A stretch of 64,000 nt of DNA from Chryseobacterium sp. KLBC 52 (lineage in GTDB: Bacteria > Bacteroidota > Bacteroidia > Flavobacteriales > Weeksellaceae). Made by a program: the position numbers and the translations under genes. Of this stretch, positions 36,718-45,509 are shown in pieces. Position 1 is the first letter of the stretch; every line of letters starts with the position of its first letter. Location of the stretch: positions 1-64,000 of the forward strand of contig NZ_QDFZ01000003.1 in NCBI RefSeq assembly GCF_003347605.1, written 5' to 3'. The notes below the pieces were generated by a model that did no database searches, was not told the origin of the DNA, and was given only the letters and a program-made list of their open reading frames with translations.

Positions 36718-38178
36718 ATGATAATAACAGAATTAGTAAACAGAATCCCAGTATTGGAAATCCACGGTGATAATAACCGTGAGGTTACCGAATTGGTGAT
36801 CGACAGCAGAAAAGTTACAGAAAACTCTCTTTACATTGCCATGAGAGGAACCGTGGTGGATGGTCATTCATTCATTGCATCTGCTATTGAAAAAGGAGCT
36901 GCCGCAATTGTTTGCGAAGAATTCCCTGAAACATTGGTGGAAAACGTAACCTATGTTCAGGTAAAAGATTCATCTAAAGCCTTAGGTCATCTTGCCTCTA
37001 ACTTCTACGGAAATCCTTCTCAGAAATTAAAACTGATTGGAGTTACAGGAACTAACGGAAAAACATCTGTTTCTACCCTTCTTTTTGATGTATTCAAAAA
37101 TCTTGGGTACTCTGCGGCTTTACTTTCTACTGTAGAAATCAGAATTGGTGAAGAAATTATTCCGGCTACCCACACCACTCCTGATGTGATTACCATCAAC
37201 AGGATTTTAGCGGAAGCTGTAGAAAAAGGATGTGAATTTGCTTTCATGGAAGTAAGCTCACACGGAATTGCCCAAAACAGAATTGAAGGACTACACTTCA
37301 AGATAGCAGGCTTCACCAATCTTACTCATGATCATTTAGATTATCATAAAACCTTCGAAGAATATTTAAAAACAAAGAAAAGATTCTTCGACCAGTTAGA
37401 AGATACAGCCATTGCCATCACCAATGTAGATGACAAAAATGGAAACGTCATGCTTCAGAACACGAAGGCTAAAAAGAAGTCTTATGCTTTGAAATCCATG
37501 GCAGACTATCACGGGAAATTATTGGAAGTAGATTTCAACGGAATGCTGTTGAATTTCAATGGAAAAGAATTCTGGACGACATTAACCGGAAAATTCAATG
37601 TATACAACTTGCTGCTTGTATTCGGAATTGCTGAAGAACTAGGTTTCGGGCAGGATGAAATTCTTCAGGCTATCAGCAAATTAAAAAGAGTTTCCGGAAG
37701 ATTTGAAACCTTCAAATCCGATGGTGGAATTTTCTTTATCGTAGACTATGCACACACTCCGGATGCTTTGGAAAATATCCTGGACAGCATCAACGATATC
37801 AGAACCAAAAACGAAAGATTAATCACCGTATTCGGTTGTGGAGGAGACAGAGATCACTCCAAAAGACCTGAAATGGGAAATATTGCCACCAAAAAATCGA
37901 CCTTGGCAATCATCACTTCAGATAATCCGAGAACAGAAGATCCGGCACAGATCATCAAAGAAATTGAAGCGGGCGTTGAACCTCAGAACTTCAGCAAATA
38001 CACTTCAATTCCGGACAGAAAAGAAGCCATAAAAATGGCGATAAAGTTTTCAGAACCCAAAGATATCGTTTTAGTTGCCGGAAAAGGGCACGAAACCTAT
38101 CAGGAGATCAATGGTGTGAAACATCATTTTGACGACAAAGAAGTAATTAATGAGCTCTGGAAATTAATGAGCAAATAA
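36718..38178 (+). CDS. murE: UDP-MurNAc-tripeptide synthetase MurE (meso-DAP adding)
   Basis: This 486-residue Mur ligase starts at the ATG at 36718; a TTG nine bases earlier is less likely. It adds the third residue to UDP-MurNAc-L-Ala-D-Glu. The ATP loop is GVTGTNGKTSVSTL and a central block is TNLTHDHLDYHKT. The signature DNPRTEDP (DNPR motif) indicates meso-diaminopimelate as substrate, not lysine. A late VAGKGHETYQEI segment also fits. It follows ftsI after 57 bases that include an AAGGCAAAGCCTT palindrome. Confidence 0.96.
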   Translation: MIITELVNRIPVLEIHGDNNREVTELVIDSRKVTENSLYIAMRGTVVDGHSFIASAIEKGAAAIVCEEFPETLVENVTYVQVKDSSKALGHLASNFYGNPSQKLKLIGVTGTNGKTSVSTLLFDVFKNLGYSAALLSTVEIRIGEEIIPATHTTPDVITINRILAEAVEKGCEFAFMEVSSHGIAQNRIEGLHFKIAGFTNLTHDHLDYHKTFEEYLKTKKRFFDQLEDTAIAITNVDDKNGNVMLQNTKAKKKSYALKSMADYHGKLLEVDFNGMLLNFNGKEFWTTLTGKFNVYNLLLVFGIAEELGFGQDEILQAISKLKRVSGRFETFKSDGGIFFIVDYAHTPDALENILDSINDIRTKNERLITVFGCGGDRDHSKRPEMGNIATKKSTLAIITSDNPRTEDPAQIIKEIEAGVEPQNFSKYTSIPDRKEAIKMAIKFSEPKDIVLVAGKGHETYQEINGVKHHFDDKEVINELWKLMSK

Positions 38179-38250
38179 ATTACAAGTGATAACTGAAAGA
38201 ATAATTGTTCAATCATTCATCAATTATCAATGATCATTTATTAACAATTG
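38179..38250. repeat. ATCAATTATC-type repeat in murE-mraY spacer
   Basis: The spacer includes CAATCATTCATCAATTATC and TGATCATTTATTAACAATT. It is the same word family as in the rsmH-ftsL and ftsA-ftsZ gaps. Confidence 0.5.
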
Positions 38251-38255
38251 AAACT

Positions 38256-39497
38256 ATGCTATACTATCTATACGAATATCTAACCAACCATGGAATTCAC
38301 GTTCCGGGATTAGGAATGTTAAAATACATTTCCTTCCGTGCCGGAATGGCTGTACTATTCTCATTGATTATTGCTCTTGTCTACGGAAAAAGAGTAATCA
38401 ATTACCTGAGAACAAAACAGATGGGCGAATTGGTACGTGATCTGGGATTGGATGGCCAAAAACAAAAAGAAGGAACTCCTACCATGGGAGGGCTTATCAT
38501 TATTCTGGCAACCATTATTCCGGTATTGCTGTTTACAAGAATCACCAATGTGTACATTGTGTTGCTGCTGGTTTCTATGTTCTGGATGGGTGCTATTGGT
38601 TTCCTTGACGATTATTTAAAGAAAATCAAAAAAAATAAAGACGGTTTAAGTGGTAAATTTAAAATTGTAGGACAGGTTGGTTTAGGGCTAATTGTCGGAA
38701 TTACAATGTATTTCCACCCGGACATTACGGTTAAAAGAAAATATGCAGATGCTAAAGTGGTAAACAGAAACAATGTAGAGCAAAACTTTATGCCTACTGA
38801 AAAAATTACAGTTTCCACTGTTCCTTTTGCCAAAAATAATGAATTCGATTACAGTGGAATTTTATTCTGGATGAATGATAAAGATGCCCATGAGTGGGCA
38901 TGGATTGTCTTTATTCCGATCGTGATCTTCATTGTAACAGCCGTTTCAAACGGAGCCAATATCACAGATGGGATTGATGGTCTGGCAGCAGGAACAAGTG
39001 CCATTATACTCCTCACGCTGGCTCTTTTCGCTTATCTTTCAGGGAACATCATCTTTGCAGATTATCTCAATATCATGTTCCTTCCGAATATGGGAGAAAC
39101 CACCATTTTTGCCGTGGCAATGGTAGGCGCCGTGATTGGATTCTTCTGGTACAATACCTATCCTGCACAGGTTTTCATGGGAGATACCGGAAGTTTGATG
39201 CTGGGAGGAGTAATTGCCGTTTTGGCCATCATTTTAAGAAAAGAATTGCTGATTCCTGTATTATGCGGAATCTTCTTAATTGAAAACCTGTCTGTAATGC
39301 TTCAGGTAGTTGTTTTCAAATACAGAAAAAGAAAATACGGGTTGGAATATGCCCAAAACAACAGACTATTCAAAATGTCACCATTACACCATCATTATCA
39401 GAAAGAAGGATTCCACGAAAGTAAAATCGTGAACAGAATGATCATCATCGGGGTAATATTGGCTATTGTATGTCTGATCACACTAAAAATGAGATAA
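38256..39497 (+). CDS. mraY: Phospho-MurNAc-pentapeptide translocase MraY
   Basis: This 413-residue polytopic membrane enzyme starts at the ATG at 38256 (MLYYLYEYL). It transfers phospho-MurNAc-pentapeptide to undecaprenyl phosphate, making lipid I. Signatures are [27 protein letters not shown] and [13 protein letters not shown], with HHHYQKEGF near the end. About ten helices are predicted. It is longer than E. coli MraY by about 50 residues, because of an extra loop at about 165-215 ([17 protein letters not shown]...). I take this loop to be a Bacteroidota feature. Confidence 0.96.
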   Translation: MLYYLYEYLTNHGIHVPGLGMLKYISFRAGMAVLFSLIIALVYGKRVINYLRTKQMGELVRDLGLDGQKQKEGTPTMGGLIIILATIIPVLLFTRITNVYIVLLLVSMFWMGAIGFLDDYLKKIKKNKDGLSGKFKIVGQVGLGLIVGITMYFHPDITVKRKYADAKVVNRNNVEQNFMPTEKITVSTVPFAKNNEFDYSGILFWMNDKDAHEWAWIVFIPIVIFIVTAVSNGANITDGIDGLAAGTSAIILLTLALFAYLSGNIIFADYLNIMFLPNMGETTIFAVAMVGAVIGFFWYNTYPAQVFMGDTGSLMLGGVIAVLAIILRKELLIPVLCGIFLIENLSVMLQVVVFKYRKRKYGLEYAQNNRLFKMSPLHHHYQKEGFHESKIVNRMIIIGVILAIVCLITLKMR

Positions 39498-39500
39498 AAA

Positions 39501-39555
39501 TTAAAAGCTGTAAGCAATAAGCATAAAGCTTAAAGCCTATAGCATAAAGCTTTTA
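39501..39555. repeat. GCATAAAGC-type repeat in mraY-murD spacer
   Basis: The words AAGCTGTAAGCAATAAGC, ATAAAGCTTAAAGCC and AGCATAAAGC directly precede the murD ATG. A related set precedes secA (14270-14333). Confidence 0.5.
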
Positions 39556-39559
39556 TAAT

Positions 39560-40897
39560 ATGAAAATAGTTGTTTTAGGAGGTGGAGAAAGCGGATGCGG
39601 AGCTGCTTATTTGGCCAAAAAGAAAGGTCTGGAAGTATTTCTTTCAGATAAAGGAGCCATTAAGGATAACTATAAGCAGTTTCTTACCGATAATGAAATT
39701 GAATTTGAAGAAGGAAACCACGATGAAGAAAGGATTTTAAATGCTGACTGGATCGTAAAAAGCCCGGGAATTCCGAAAAAGGCTGATATCATCAGTAAAA
39801 TTCATGAAAAAGGAATCAGACTTTCCTCTGAAATTGAATTTGCTTCTGAATTTACAGACGCAAAGATCATCGCCATTACCGGAAGCAACGGAAAAACAAC
39901 CACTACTTCCCTGATCTATTATATCCTGAAAAATGACGGATTGAATGTAGGTTTAGGAGGAAATATCGGATACAGCTTTGCCAAGCAGGTTGCAGATGAA
40001 AACCATGAATATTATGTACTGGAAGTAAGCTCTTTCCAGCTGGATGATATTCAGAATTTCAGACCTTATATCTCTTTATTGTTGAATCTGTCTCAGGATC
40101 ACCTGGATCAGTACAACTACAATTATGAAGAATATGCATTGGCCAAATTCCGAATCACAGAAAATCAGGAGAATGATAACTTCTTCATCTACAACAAAGA
40201 TGATGAAATGAGTAAGAATCTTCTTGAAAAGCTTGAAATAAAGGCTAAAATGATTCCTTTCTCAACCAAAGAGAAGTTACCTGAAGGAGGTTTTGTCAGT
40301 GATGATGAAATTGTGGTAAAAATGAAAGACGAATTCGCAATGAAAGTTGAAGAATTATCTCTCCTAGGAAATCACAATGTAGCCAACAGTCTGGCGGCTT
40401 CTATTGCCGGTAAGATCTTAAAAATCAACAATGAAAGCATCAGACATTCATTGATGACATTCCAGGCCGTAGAACACAGATTGGAATTTGTAACTGAAAT
40501 TGATAGTGTAAAATACATCAACGACAGCAAGGCAACCAATGTAAATGCTACTTACTACGCTTTAGAAAGTATGAAAACACCAACCGTATGGATTGTTGGT
40601 GGATTAGATAAAGGAAACGACTATACCGAAATTGAAGATTTAGTCAAAAGAAAAGTAAAGGCAATCGTTTGCCTTGGAATAGACAACAAGAAGATCATCG
40701 ATTTCTTTAAAGACAAAAAAGAAATTATTTATGATACTTCAAGCATGGAAGAAGCAGTGAGAATTTCAAAATCACTGGCTAAAAAAGGCGATACCGTCTT
40801 ATTATCTCCATGCTGCGCAAGCTTTGACTTGTTCAAAAGCTATGAAGACAGAGGACGCCAGTTTAAAGAACAGGTATTAAATGCCAATGGCCACTAG
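39560..40897 (+). CDS. murD: UDP-MurNAc-L-Ala-D-glutamate ligase MurD
   Basis: This 445-residue cytoplasmic Mur ligase adds D-Glu to UDP-MurNAc-L-Ala using ATP. The N-terminal Rossmann region is VVLGGGESGCGAAYLAKK. The ATP loop is TGSNGKTTTTSL. Later blocks are LEVSSFQLDDIQ, NLSQDHLDQYNYN and YINDSKATNVNATYYALESM. The C-terminus has LLSPCCASFDLFKSYEDRG, a known MurD end. Length is normal. FtsW follows 22 bases later across a GCCATTAGCCAATAGC-type spacer. Confidence 0.96.
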   Translation: MKIVVLGGGESGCGAAYLAKKKGLEVFLSDKGAIKDNYKQFLTDNEIEFEEGNHDEERILNADWIVKSPGIPKKADIISKIHEKGIRLSSEIEFASEFTDAKIIAITGSNGKTTTTSLIYYILKNDGLNVGLGGNIGYSFAKQVADENHEYYVLEVSSFQLDDIQNFRPYISLLLNLSQDHLDQYNYNYEEYALAKFRITENQENDNFFIYNKDDEMSKNLLEKLEIKAKMIPFSTKEKLPEGGFVSDDEIVVKMKDEFAMKVEELSLLGNHNVANSLAASIAGKILKINNESIRHSLMTFQAVEHRLEFVTEIDSVKYINDSKATNVNATYYALESMKTPTVWIVGGLDKGNDYTEIEDLVKRKVKAIVCLGIDNKKIIDFFKDKKEIIYDTSSMEEAVRISKSLAKKGDTVLLSPCCASFDLFKSYEDRGRQFKEQVLNANGH

Positions 40898-40918
40898 CCA
40901 TTAGCCAATAGCATTAAA
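40883..40918. repeat. GCCATTAGCCAATAGC-type repeat
   Basis: The murD tail and the spacer before ftsW contain AATGGCCACTAGCCATTAGC and CCAATAGCATT. A very similar stretch lies between ftsZ and the YqeY gene (49983-50062). Confidence 0.5.
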
Positions 40919-40919
40919 T

Positions 40920-42158
40920 ATGGACGAACAGAACACAGAAAGCAGATTTGAATTTCTAAAGGGCGATAAAGTACTTTGGATGGTCATCCTTGTGATCTCC
41001 ATTTTCTCTATTTTCCCGGTATACTCTGCAAGTTCAAATCTCGAATACATTGTTAATAACGGGACCACAACAGGCCACGTTATCAAACATATGTTCTTTG
41101 TAGTCTTAGGATTAGCCATTATGAGACTGGTAGGAACCATAAAATATGAATACATCGGAAAGCTCAGCAGTATCCTGCTCGGCCTGATGATTGTTCTGTT
41201 GATTGTTACCATGTTTACCGGACAAACCATTGATGGAGCCAGTGCTTCCAGATGGCTGAAAATTCCGGGAACACCGATCTCGTTCCAGCCTTCATCATTT
41301 GCCTTTTTAATGCTCATCATTTATCTGTGCAGATATCTGACCAAGAAGATCACCAGAGAAAGGCTTCCGATAGAGAATATCATGTATATTTTCGGACCTA
41401 TCCTGCTTGTTTTTGTATTGGTAGCGAAAGATAACGGTTCAACGGCATTGATGATTTTAATGGTTTCCGTGGTGGTTCTTATCATAGGACAGCTTCACTG
41501 GAAATACATTGCAGGATTTATCTCCGCATCATTTGTAGCCATTGTATTCTTTTTATTGATTGCTTTAAATACCAATATGATTGGTGGAAACCGTGTTCAT
41601 ACATGGATGAGCCGTATAGAAACCTTTACCTCAAGTAAGGCCAAAACAGCCGATGTAGATGATGAAAGCGTAAAAGCAAAAAATTATCAGGTAATGCAGG
41701 CCAAAGCAGCCATAGTGCACGGCGGGATTACCGGAATGGGGCCTGGAAAAAGTGCACTGAAACAAATGCTTCCGCAATCCGCCTCCGACTTTATTTTTGC
41801 GGTTATCGTAGAAGAATACGGGGTGATAGGAGCCGCTTTTCTGATCAGTTTATATCTGATCATGATGATAAGGATTGTAATGATCGCCAGTAAAATGCCG
41901 GCCTTTTTCGGATCGTTGCTCGTGCTCAGTCTTGGGGTAATGATCTTTATCCAGCTTTCGGTAAACATAGCCGTTGCTGTGAATCTGATCCCGGTGACGG
42001 GACAGCCGCTGCCTTTGATCAGTTACGGAGGAACTTCAATGCTGGTGACCTATCTCCAGTTAGGTATTATTTTAAATATAAGCTCGAGGATTCAGATTTA
42101 TGATGAAGAAGGAATGGGCAAAAAACAAAGTATAGCAGAAATAAACGATATCGCTTAA
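40920..42158 (+). CDS. ftsW: Septal peptidoglycan polymerase FtsW
   Basis: This 412-residue SEDS-family membrane protein has about ten helices. It polymerises lipid II at the division site together with FtsI. Key features are the loop with WLKIPGTPISFQPSSFAFLMLIIYLCRYLTK, AKDNGSTALMILMV, the GITGMGPGKSALKQMLPQSASDFIFAVIVEEYG block (with the catalytic-type acidic residue near the end), and NLIPVTGQPLPLISYGGTSMLVTYLQLGI. Its stop is followed by the murG ATG after one base, so coupling is likely. Confidence 0.95.
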   Translation: MDEQNTESRFEFLKGDKVLWMVILVISIFSIFPVYSASSNLEYIVNNGTTTGHVIKHMFFVVLGLAIMRLVGTIKYEYIGKLSSILLGLMIVLLIVTMFTGQTIDGASASRWLKIPGTPISFQPSSFAFLMLIIYLCRYLTKKITRERLPIENIMYIFGPILLVFVLVAKDNGSTALMILMVSVVVLIIGQLHWKYIAGFISASFVAIVFFLLIALNTNMIGGNRVHTWMSRIETFTSSKAKTADVDDESVKAKNYQVMQAKAAIVHGGITGMGPGKSALKQMLPQSASDFIFAVIVEEYGVIGAAFLISLYLIMMIRIVMIASKMPAFFGSLLVLSLGVMIFIQLSVNIAVAVNLIPVTGQPLPLISYGGTSMLVTYLQLGIILNISSRIQIYDEEGMGKKQSIAEINDIA

Positions 42159-42159
42159 C

Positions 42160-43260
42160 ATGAACAAAAAATTAAAAATACTATTATCAGGCGGAGGAAC
42201 CGGAGGACATATCTTCCCGGCCATTGCCATTGCTGATGAGATCAGAAAAAGGTTTCCTGATGCAGAATTTTTGTTCATTGGTGCCAACGGGAAAATGGAA
42301 ATGGAAAAAGTTCCTCAGGCAGGCTATAAAATTGAAGGAATTGATATCGCAGGAATCGACAGAGGAAACTTGTTATCCAACCTGGGACTTCCTTTCAAGA
42401 TTCTGAAAAGTTTATCAAAATCTAAAAGGATTATCAAAGACTTCGCTCCTGATTTTGCAGTAGGAACCGGAGGATTTGCCAGCGGGCCCGCTCTTTATGA
42501 AGCAAGCAAAATGGGAATTCCGATTTTCATCCAGGAACAGAATGCTCATGCGGGAGTCACCAATAAGATTTTAAGCAAGAAAGCTAAAGCCGTTTTCACA
42601 GCGTACCCAAAAGTAGAAGGCTTCCCGGCAGAGAAAATAAAATTCCTGGGAAATCCGATTCGTGAAAACATTGTTTCAGGAATGCAGGAAACTGCTCAGG
42701 CAAAAGAGAAAATGGGTTTGAATAAAGACAAACTTACAATCCTTTCTGTAGGAGGTTCATTAGGTTCCAGAACATTGAATAATGCCTGGAAATCTCATTT
42801 GAAACAAATTGTAGATAAAGATTATCAGCTGATCTGGCAGACAGGAAAGCTTGATTATAAAGATATTTTAGAAGAGACAAAAGATACAGACACCAGAAAT
42901 ATTCAGATCCTTGAATTTATCAAAGACATGGAACTGGCGTATTCTGCAGCTGATATTATTGTTTCCAGAGCCGGAGCTATTGCCATTTCAGAGTTGGCTG
43001 TAGCACAGAAACCGGTGCTTTTGGTGCCTTTCCCTTTTGCAGCGGAAGACCATCAAACCAAAAATGCCATGAACCTGGTTGAAAAAAATGCAGCCAGAAT
43101 GGTGAAAGACTCTGAAATGCAGGAAAAATTCTGGAATACATTATCAGAAATCTGCGAGAATGAAAGCGTAAGAAAAGAAATGTCCGACAATCTGAAATAT
43201 TTTGCCAAGCCAAATGCTGGAAAAGAGATTGTAGACGAGATTTTTAACATAATAAAATAG
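42160..43260 (+). CDS. murG: Lipid II synthase MurG (GlcNAc transferase)
   Basis: This 366-residue peripheral membrane GT-B glycosyltransferase adds GlcNAc to lipid I. The N-terminal motif is GGGTGGHIFPAIAIADE, and a central one is VGTGGFASGPALYEASKMGIPIFIQEQNAHAGVTNK. The C-terminal UDP-binding block is SVGGSLGSRTLN plus VSRAGAIAISELAVAQKPVLLVPFPFAAEDHQTKNA. Length is normal. The gene is next to ftsW (one-base gap); 203 bases of repeat-bearing spacer separate it from murC. Confidence 0.97.
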   Translation: MNKKLKILLSGGGTGGHIFPAIAIADEIRKRFPDAEFLFIGANGKMEMEKVPQAGYKIEGIDIAGIDRGNLLSNLGLPFKILKSLSKSKRIIKDFAPDFAVGTGGFASGPALYEASKMGIPIFIQEQNAHAGVTNKILSKKAKAVFTAYPKVEGFPAEKIKFLGNPIRENIVSGMQETAQAKEKMGLNKDKLTILSVGGSLGSRTLNNAWKSHLKQIVDKDYQLIWQTGKLDYKDILEETKDTDTRNIQILEFIKDMELAYSAADIIVSRAGAIAISELAVAQKPVLLVPFPFAAEDHQTKNAMNLVEKNAARMVKDSEMQEKFWNTLSEICENESVRKEMSDNLKYFAKPNAGKEIVDEIFNIIK

Positions 43261-43268
43261 TTAGGAAA

Positions 43269-43341
43269 GGCTTCGACAAGCTCAGCCTGACATAAATAAA
43301 TCAGTTAGTATTAGAGCTGTCACCCTGAGCTTGTCGAAGGG
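43269..43341. repeat. Palindromic repeat (CTTCGACAAGCTCAG family) between murG and murC
   Basis: The left arm GCTTCGACAAGCTCAG (43270-43285, extending to CCTGACA) and the right arm CTGAGCTTGTCGAAG (43325-43339, with TGTCACC before it) form an inverted repeat around an AT-rich centre with AGTATTAGAGC. Degenerate members of the family are near 272, 600, 25545 and 25732. It looks like a REP-type element. It lies in a 203-base gap in the dcw cluster. Confidence 0.7.
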
Positions 43342-43463
43342 TCACACCGCTAAAATATAATTTATGAAAGGGGCATGAATGTTAGTTGATCAAAGCCTTA
43401 TAATACAAAATATAGTAATACAACTCTGAACTGGTTCAAGAGTGGTTAAAGATTAAAATATAA

Positions 43464-44822
43464 ATGAACATTTTACAAACATATCAGACTTTTTACTTCG
43501 TCGGAATCGGAGGTATCGGAATGAGCGCATTGGCACGCTATTTCAATGCATCCGGAAAAAAAGTATTGGGATACGACAAAACCAATACAAAGCTTACTCA
43601 GAATCTGATGAATGAAGGCATTGATATTGTTTTTGAAGACCTTATTGATGAAAGGATTACTTCCCTTCAGAAAGAAGATACTTTGGTAATCTATACTCCG
43701 GCTATCAAAACGTTGGGAATACTGGATTATTTCAACCAAAATCAGTTTGAAGTTTTAAAACGTGCTAAAGTTTTAGGATTAATTACTGAAAATACAGACT
43801 GTATCGCTATTGCAGGAACCCATGGAAAGACCACCACGTCTACCCTTGTGGCTCATTTGTGTAAAGAGGTGGATCTTCCTTTCTCATGCTTTCTGGGAGG
43901 AATTTCTGAAAACTTTAAATCCAACTTCCTGTATAACGGTTCTACCTATTCTGTTGTAGAAGCAGATGAATATGACAGAAGCTTCCTGAACCTGTCTCCG
44001 GACTGGGCAGTAGTAACTTCTACCGATGCAGATCACTTGGACATTTATGGAGACGTCAACCATATTGAAGAAGGATTCAGACAGTTTGCAGCTTTGGTTC
44101 CTCAAGACAAACAACTTTTTGTAAGAAAAGGGTTGGAAATTGGCAGAGGCCATCAAACCTATGCAGTGAATGAGCCGGCAGATTATTATTCAGACAACCT
44201 GCGTATGGAACATGATAAAATTTATTTTGACTTCCATACCCCATCTGAAACAATAAAAGATTTTGTCTGGGAAATTCCGGGAATTCATAATGTGGAAAAC
44301 GCCACTGCAGCACTGGCTATTCTGCATAATTTAGGCGCAGATTTTGATACGCTGAAAAAGGCCATTGCCAATTTTAAGGGAATTAAAAGAAGATATACCA
44401 AACATATTTATCAGAACGGTAAAATTTACATTGATGATTATGCTCACCACCCTACAGAAATCAATGCTGTAGTGAGCTCAATCAGAACATTTTACCCTGA
44501 TAAAAAGCTATTGGTAGCTTTCCAGCCTCACCTTTTCAGCAGAACAAGAGATTTCGCAGATGGGTTTGCTGAAAGTTTGAGCAAAGCGGATGAGCTTATT
44601 CTTCTCGATATTTACCCTGCGAGAGAGCTTCAGGAAAATTTTGAAGGAATTACTTCAAGCTGGCTGTTGGACAAAGTAACATTAGATAAAAAAGAAGTAT
44701 CGGCTTTATCCGATGCTTTTGAAAAAATAAAAGAAAAAGATTTTGATATCCTCCTTACTGTAGGTGCAGGAAATATAGATACCCTGTATGACCCTATCTG
44801 TGAGTGGATTGAGAAAATTTGA
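43464..44822 (+). CDS. murC: UDP-MurNAc-L-alanine ligase MurC
   Basis: This 452-residue Mur ligase adds L-Ala to UDP-MurNAc, the first amino acid of the stem. Motifs are the N-terminal GIGGIGMSALARYFNASGKKV, the ATP loop AGTHGKTTTSTLVAHL, SVVEADEYDRSFLNLSP, a central STDADHLDIYGD, and YIDDYAHHPTEINAVVSSI with AFQPHLFSRTRDF. Length and order are normal. Its stop (TGA at 44820-44822) lies four bases before an inverted repeat copy of the accessory insertion. Confidence 0.96.
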   Translation: MNILQTYQTFYFVGIGGIGMSALARYFNASGKKVLGYDKTNTKLTQNLMNEGIDIVFEDLIDERITSLQKEDTLVIYTPAIKTLGILDYFNQNQFEVLKRAKVLGLITENTDCIAIAGTHGKTTTSTLVAHLCKEVDLPFSCFLGGISENFKSNFLYNGSTYSVVEADEYDRSFLNLSPDWAVVTSTDADHLDIYGDVNHIEEGFRQFAALVPQDKQLFVRKGLEIGRGHQTYAVNEPADYYSDNLRMEHDKIYFDFHTPSETIKDFVWEIPGIHNVENATAALAILHNLGADFDTLKKAIANFKGIKRRYTKHIYQNGKIYIDDYAHHPTEINAVVSSIRTFYPDKKLLVAFQPHLFSRTRDFADGFAESLSKADELILLDIYPARELQENFEGITSSWLLDKVTLDKKEVSALSDAFEKIKEKDFDILLTVGAGNIDTLYDPICEWIEKI

Positions 44823-44825
44823 ATA

Positions 44826-44883
44826 TAAACGCAATGCTCGCGAAGAAAAATATAAAATAGTTCGCAAAGGCGTTTCACTCAGC
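44826..44883 (-). repeat. Insertion repeat, copy 1 (inverted)
   Basis: Read on the minus strand this is GCTGAGTGAAACGCCTTTGC..., with GCGAGCATTGCGTTTA at its far end. It matches the direct copies at 44960-45025 and 45433-45503 in both end segments. It begins four bases after the murC stop. Confidence 0.75.
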
Positions 44884-44959
44884 AAATGAGAAAAATAACT
44901 GATTTATGTTAAAAAAATAATTTACTTATTAAAAATAAATTATTCAAATGATAGCCGTA

Positions 44960-45025
44960 GCTGAGTGAAACGCCCTCGCGAACGGAAAGAAATAAAAAGG
45001 TTGCTTTGCGATCATAGCGTTAAAA
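44960..45025 (+). repeat. Insertion repeat, copy 2 (direct)
   Basis: It begins GCTGAGTGAAACGCCCTCGC and ends near GCGATCATAGCGTTAAAAC, with an A-rich middle. It lies just ahead of the GxxExxY pseudogene start. With copy 1 it forms a long inverted repeat with a loop of about 76 bases. Confidence 0.75.
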
Positions 45026-45042
45026 CAAAAAACACAAAATGT

Positions 45043-45419
45043 ATGATAGAAAATGAAATTTCAGAGATTGTTTTCGATTCTGGAATGAAAATACATCGTA
45101 CCCTTGGAATTGGACTTTATGAGAATGTATATGAAGAATGCTTAGTTTATGAACTGAAAAATAGAGGATTGAATGTAGAACGTCAAAAAAATATTGACAT
45201 AAACTATGAGGAATTAAAATTTTTAAGGCGTTCAGAGTAGATTTATTAATTGAAAACAAAGTAATAATTGAAATAAAAGCAGTTCAGGAAATTAATGATT
45301 ATCATTTTTTCCAGCTTTTAAATTATTTAAGAATAACAAATATAAAACTTGGAATGATTTTGAATTTCCATTCAATCTTATTCAAAAATGGAGTAAAACG
45401 AGTTGTAAATAAATTATAA
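45043..45419 (+). pseudogene. GxxExxY family gene, frameshifted
   Basis: The start is ATG at 45043 (MIENEISEIVFDSGMKIHRTLG). The family motif GxxExxY is GLYENVY, followed by EECLVYELKNRGL. The frame is open to the TAG at 45238-45240, but the homologous continuation is in another frame from about 45226: KAFRVDLLIENKVIIEIKAVQEINDYHFFQLLNYLR, ending VKRVVNKL at the TAA at 45417-45419. The RVD...EIK pattern is the PD-(D/E)xK nuclease-like core. One missing base in the AAAATTTTTAA stretch at 45217-45226 would explain the shift. The restored length of about 126 residues is normal. This could be a real mutation or a sequencing error. The repeats at both sides point to a mobile unit. Confidence 0.8.
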
Positions 45420-45432
45420 AATTTAAACACTT

Positions 45433-45503
45433 GCTAAGTGAAACGCCCTTGCGAACTAAATAATAAAAACAAAATAAACTCTTTGTGAGCATTGCGTTAA
45501 AAT
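45433..45503 (+). repeat. Insertion repeat, copy 3 (direct)
   Basis: It begins GCTAAGTGAAACGCCCTTGC and ends with GTGAGCATTGCGTTAAAA, with an AT-rich middle. It ends seven bases before the ftsQ ATG at 45510. Confidence 0.75.
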
Positions 45504-45509
45504 AAAAAT

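Noticed and set aside
44965-45042. Upstream extension of the GxxExxY frame
   Set aside because: The extra 26 residues are encoded by the flanking repeat and are not part of the family; the family start is ATG 45043.
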